Shown: positions 63,947-64,000 of the stretch, in pieces | Layout: every line of letters starts with the position of its first letter | How positions within the stretch are numbered: position 1 is the stretch's first letter | Assembly (NCBI GenBank): GCA_964609675.1 | Contig: CAZSRX010000022.1 | Coordinates: 6,888-70,887 of the forward strand | DNA from: CAZSRX01 sp964609675 [NCBI: uncultured Bacteroidota bacterium] | GTDB taxonomy: Bacteria > CLD3 > SB21 | DNA length: 64,000 nt | Reading direction: 5' to 3' | The notes under the pieces: generated by a model | Database searches by the model: none | What the model saw: only the letters and a program-made list of their open reading frames with translations | What the model was told of the DNA's origin: nothing | Made by a program: the position numbers and the translations under genes

Positions 63947-64000
63947 TGTCAATGGGCACTTCAAAATGCGCCATAGGGGCAGTTGAAAATGCGCCACCTT
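63947..64000. mobile_element. Probable terminus of an IS21-family element, cut by the window edge
   Basis: Starts with TGTC and contains two near-identical 20-base repeats, GGGCACTTCAAAATGCGCCA (63954-63973) and GGGCAGTTGAAAATGCGCCA (63977-63996). A TGT end with tandem internal copies of the terminal repeat is typical of IS21 elements. No istA/istB sequence is within the window. Confidence 0.65.

Noticed and set aside
1-64000. rRNA, tRNA, tmRNA or riboswitch genes
   Set aside because: None could be recognised by reading; a covariance-model scan would be needed to exclude them.

Overview
The window looks like a chromosome segment from an anaerobic or facultative bacterium of the FCB superphylum, outside or at the edge of Bacteroidota (Calditrichota, KSB1 or Ignavibacteria-like lineages are plausible). 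This rests on several features: a large secreted protein ending in a PNPFNP-type, FlgD-like sorting domain; two giant periplasmic-propeller sensors; an MglA/roadblock/DUF4388 cluster; a class II (B12) ribonucleotide reductase; and a group 3c-type NiFe hydrogenase. The taxonomic placement is inference; no rRNA or tRNA gene is visible.

Layout. 1-4.3 kb: hydrogenase small (cut by the window edge) and large subunits, then a GAF/sigma54 activator. 4.3-8.7 kb: a coiled-coil lipoprotein diverging from a propeller histidine kinase. 9.2-12.4 kb: nrdJ. 12.9-24.6 kb: an AT-rich accessory island between two copies of an IS110-derived remnant. 25-34 kb: rnhB, rpsA, a DUF4349 protein, a UvrD-like helicase, uppP and a PCMT-like methyltransferase. 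34.2-38.7 kb: seven genes with MglA GTPase, roadblock, DUF4388, HAMP and receiver proteins. 38.9-44.2 kb: a 1757-residue surface protein. 44.4-49.9 kb: a tight six-gene operon with an HDAC-like lipoprotein, two acetyltransferases, a LysE-like exporter, a PAP2 phosphatase and an epimerase. 50.1-60.9 kb: a decayed secreted-protein gene, a propeller sensor fused to a Ser/Thr kinase, a homocysteine methyltransferase-like protein, then dus, esterase, TPR, mazG and tmk. 61.2-62.2 kb: an SPFH/ribbon-helix-helix pair. 62.3-63.9 kb: P5C dehydrogenase. The last ~50 bases look like one end of an IS21-type element.

The most interesting region is the island. It encodes a broken XRE controller, a PLD-SNF2 helicase, a KilA-N protein and an Eco57I-like methyltransferase/nuclease, in an arrangement reminiscent of DISARM drmD-drmMI but without drmA/drmB. 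A DUF3644 gene carrying a HEPN-type R-x4-H motif appears to have inserted into the last codons of the methyltransferase gene: the original 26-residue tail still lies just downstream of the insert. The KilA-N gene carries a perfect 26-bp palindrome inside its coding sequence, and the 39-bp spacer in front of it has a 12-bp palindrome with the same TCGAATTCGA core. The island also holds a GxxExxY gene inside REP-like repeats and a degraded type I HsdR C-terminus, so it looks like a recurrent landing site for defence genes.
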